Shown piece after piece: positions 63,601-64,000 of a stretch of 64,000 nucleotides of DNA. Under the pieces are notes generated by a model. It was not told where the DNA came from. It ran no database searches and was given only the letters and a program-made list of their open reading frames with translations. The stretch comes from Closterium sp. NIES-65 (taxonomy: Eukaryota; Streptophyta; Zygnematophyceae; Desmidiales; Closteriaceae), in contig CANXME010002135.1 of the NCBI GenBank assembly GCA_948144175.1, positions 1-64,000 on the forward strand, read 5' to 3'. The first letter of the stretch is position 1. Every line of letters begins with the position of its first letter. Made by a program: the position numbers and the translations under genes.

Positions 63601-64000
63601 AGGGGAAGAGGCGGTAGTAGGGTACCGACTCGTCGAACGTGACGTCCTGGGAGGACAGAACACGTCGAGAGGTGGGGTGGTAAAACTGCCACCCAGGGGC
63701 GTCGGGGGGGAACCCCAGGAAGACGCAGGGAGAAGCACGAGGGGACAGCTTGTCCGCAGACAGGTCGCGAACAAACGCCCGAGATCCCCAGACCCGGAAC
63801 GCCGACGCATCGCCAACCTTCCCCGTCCACAGCAGGGCTGGGGAGGTCTCCGGTCGAGAGACCCTGGGGTGGAGGTTGATCTGGTGCGCAGCGTACCTGA
63901 CCGCAAACGGCCACAGAAAATGGGGAGCAGCCGCATGCATCATGGACGTACGAGCGACGTCCATGACCATGCCAATGCGGCGCTCAGCAATCCCATTCTG
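60605..64000 (-). CDS. A7 pol (integrase end, spacer, RT, RNase H), 5' end outside the window
   Basis: Open from the edge to the stop at 60605, at least 1131 codons. Begins QNGIAERRIGMVMD with the last catalytic Glu of integrase (63985-63983), then WGSRAFVRDLSADKL, FLGFPPDAPGWQFYHP and a long run of PGGAE units (63450-63220). Then PQELREWFARRW, the Pro/Ser linker, RT (DIPTPRSYAEAIEGP, GMWIFRVKRPPGSPP, ARGFSQRQG, YGLRQAPREW) with YVDD intact (61588-61577), and RNase H (HADASWADD, CEAEIYAG, YVDNKAMLALCREQ, ANTADVFTKALAP). No stop or shift is seen. First Met in frame is 63970, but that is internal. Confidence 0.95.
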   Translation of the reverse strand, partial: QNGIAERRIGMVMDVARTSMMHAAAPHFLWPFAVRYAAHQINLHPRVSRPETSPALLWTGKVGDASAFRVWGSRAFVRDLSADKLSPRASPCVFLGFPPDAPGWQFYHPTSRRVLSSQDVTFDESVPYYRLFPYRTPSLPPPPLFLVPGPPPVVPLPPQGPAPSGVSQVDAVEPVEVTGDSGAAAGAEPGGAESGGAEPGGAEPGGAEPGGAEPGGAEPGGAVPRGAEPGGAASGGAEPGGAEPGGAVPGGAEPGGAVPGGASSRREPLSPQELREWFARRWRCAAGAGGSSAAEGTAASRPAGARTVGAGAAGSESSPGAGATEGVGAEPAVGGPTASAPGAAAGGSGASGGAAGGAAGVGTPAGAAGTVPAVSGVAARPRPYFVPLLQQVLGLPPPPPPPLEGPQPVRSQPQLQPASPLPAPSPYTGPTGGLTERREPASRPVSPVRTERASGRGSRQRPPPVPGTHRMSLRPSTAPLRAPLPSPPASSLPALADPESDSLRAASPTVTRLLATVVTDPSFESSAASALVTELVDFAARCRLDYAARLVTESESACPPSVGGECALGTDVLEDRQEEFQCLAAASPRLASVLLAPEGDPDAPDIPTPRSYAEAIEGPYSSQWQAAMDAEMASWKSTGTYVDAVPPPGANIVSGMWIFRVKRPPGSPPVFKARYVARGFSQRQGVDYFQTFSPTPKMTTLRVLLHVAAHRDYELHSLDFSTAFLQGTLHEEIWLRRPPGFTGSFPPGTQWSLRRPVYGLRQAPREWHDTLRTTLAALGFAPSTADPSLFLRTDTSLPPFYILVYVDDLVFATADTAGLAYVKSELQKRHTCTDLGELRSYLGLQITRDRARRTITLTQSHMVQQVLQRFGFTYSSPQATPLPTRHSLSALPSDESVESSGPYAELVGCLMYLMTCTRPDLAYPLSILARYVAPGRHRPEHMAAAKRVLRYLCSTSGMGLVLGGRSPVVLTGHADASWADDQATQRSSQGYTFSLGSGSVSWRATRSSSVLGSSCEAEIYAGAMAAQELRWLTYLLTDLGEQPRSPPVLYVDNKAMLALCREQRLEHRTKHIALRYFLARELQQRGQLRLAYVASEANTADVFTKALAPCDHQRCCTQLGLVPVLPHLLSS

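Larger units (their letters stand above)
60264..64000 (-). mobile_element. A7: copia A-family element, 3' half, close to A6
   Basis: Minus-strand element inserted into D RT: 3' LTR 60264-60393, 3' UTR, and an uninterrupted pol frame to the right edge. LTR and protein are closer to A6 than to other copies. Gag, PBS and 5' LTR lie outside. Confidence 0.93.

Overview
The window looks like repeat DNA from a GC-rich plant-lineage nuclear genome. Every gene I can recognise belongs to an LTR retrotransposon. The iMet-type primer-binding sites (TGGTATCAGAGC-like), a Ty3/gypsy chromovirus with a C-terminal chromodomain, abundant Ty1/copia elements and a TRIM all fit Viridiplantae. The high GC content and Gly/Ala-rich gag proteins suggest an alga or early-diverging land plant (a charophyte is my guess), but I cannot fix the species. 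I see no host protein gene, rRNA, functional tRNA or CRISPR array.

Layout. Working names: A1-A8 are copies of one copia lineage with very short LTRs (117-144 bp); B is a second copia family with LTRs of about 1.1-1.2 kb; C and D are gypsy elements; F and G are small non-autonomous LTR elements. From the left: B (1-12905, minus, running off the left edge) is split by A1 (1080-8444). A5 (12906-16438, minus) is a divergent A copy cut by C. C (gypsy, plus, from 16439) is in turn split by A2 (17361-24452) and by A3 (about 24965 to about 48400). A3 (plus) carries A4 (27904-36800), the TRIM G (39194-39568) and the open-reading-frame-intact A6 (40799-48051). A4 contains a solo LTR of B (30934-32159). 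Beyond A3 lie F (48457-50193) and a gypsy protease/RT-start fragment (50199-51641), probably more of C. A8 (from 51642, minus) is cut in its leader by D (chromovirus, 57844-60263, minus), and D is cut in RT by A7 (60264 to the right edge, minus).

Nesting. Target-site duplications (TSDs) and reading frames that resume across insertions give at least five levels: A5 > C > A3 > A4 > B solo LTR, and A5 > C > A8 > D > A7. The right halves of A7, D, A8, C and A5 should follow in that order beyond base 64000.

How the parts work together. A-family elements encode one Gag-protease-integrase-RT-RNase H polyprotein. A6 keeps the whole frame (1940 codons) with all catalytic motifs, so it or a relative (A7) is the likely source of enzymes. 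A4 would also be one open frame if the B solo LTR were absent, but its RT reads YVND. G and F have only LTRs, PBS and PPT and must be mobilised in trans. G is the most unusual object here: a 375-bp TRIM in which the end of the LTR, the PBS and the following bases together form a tRNA-like cloverleaf with Pol III A and B boxes.
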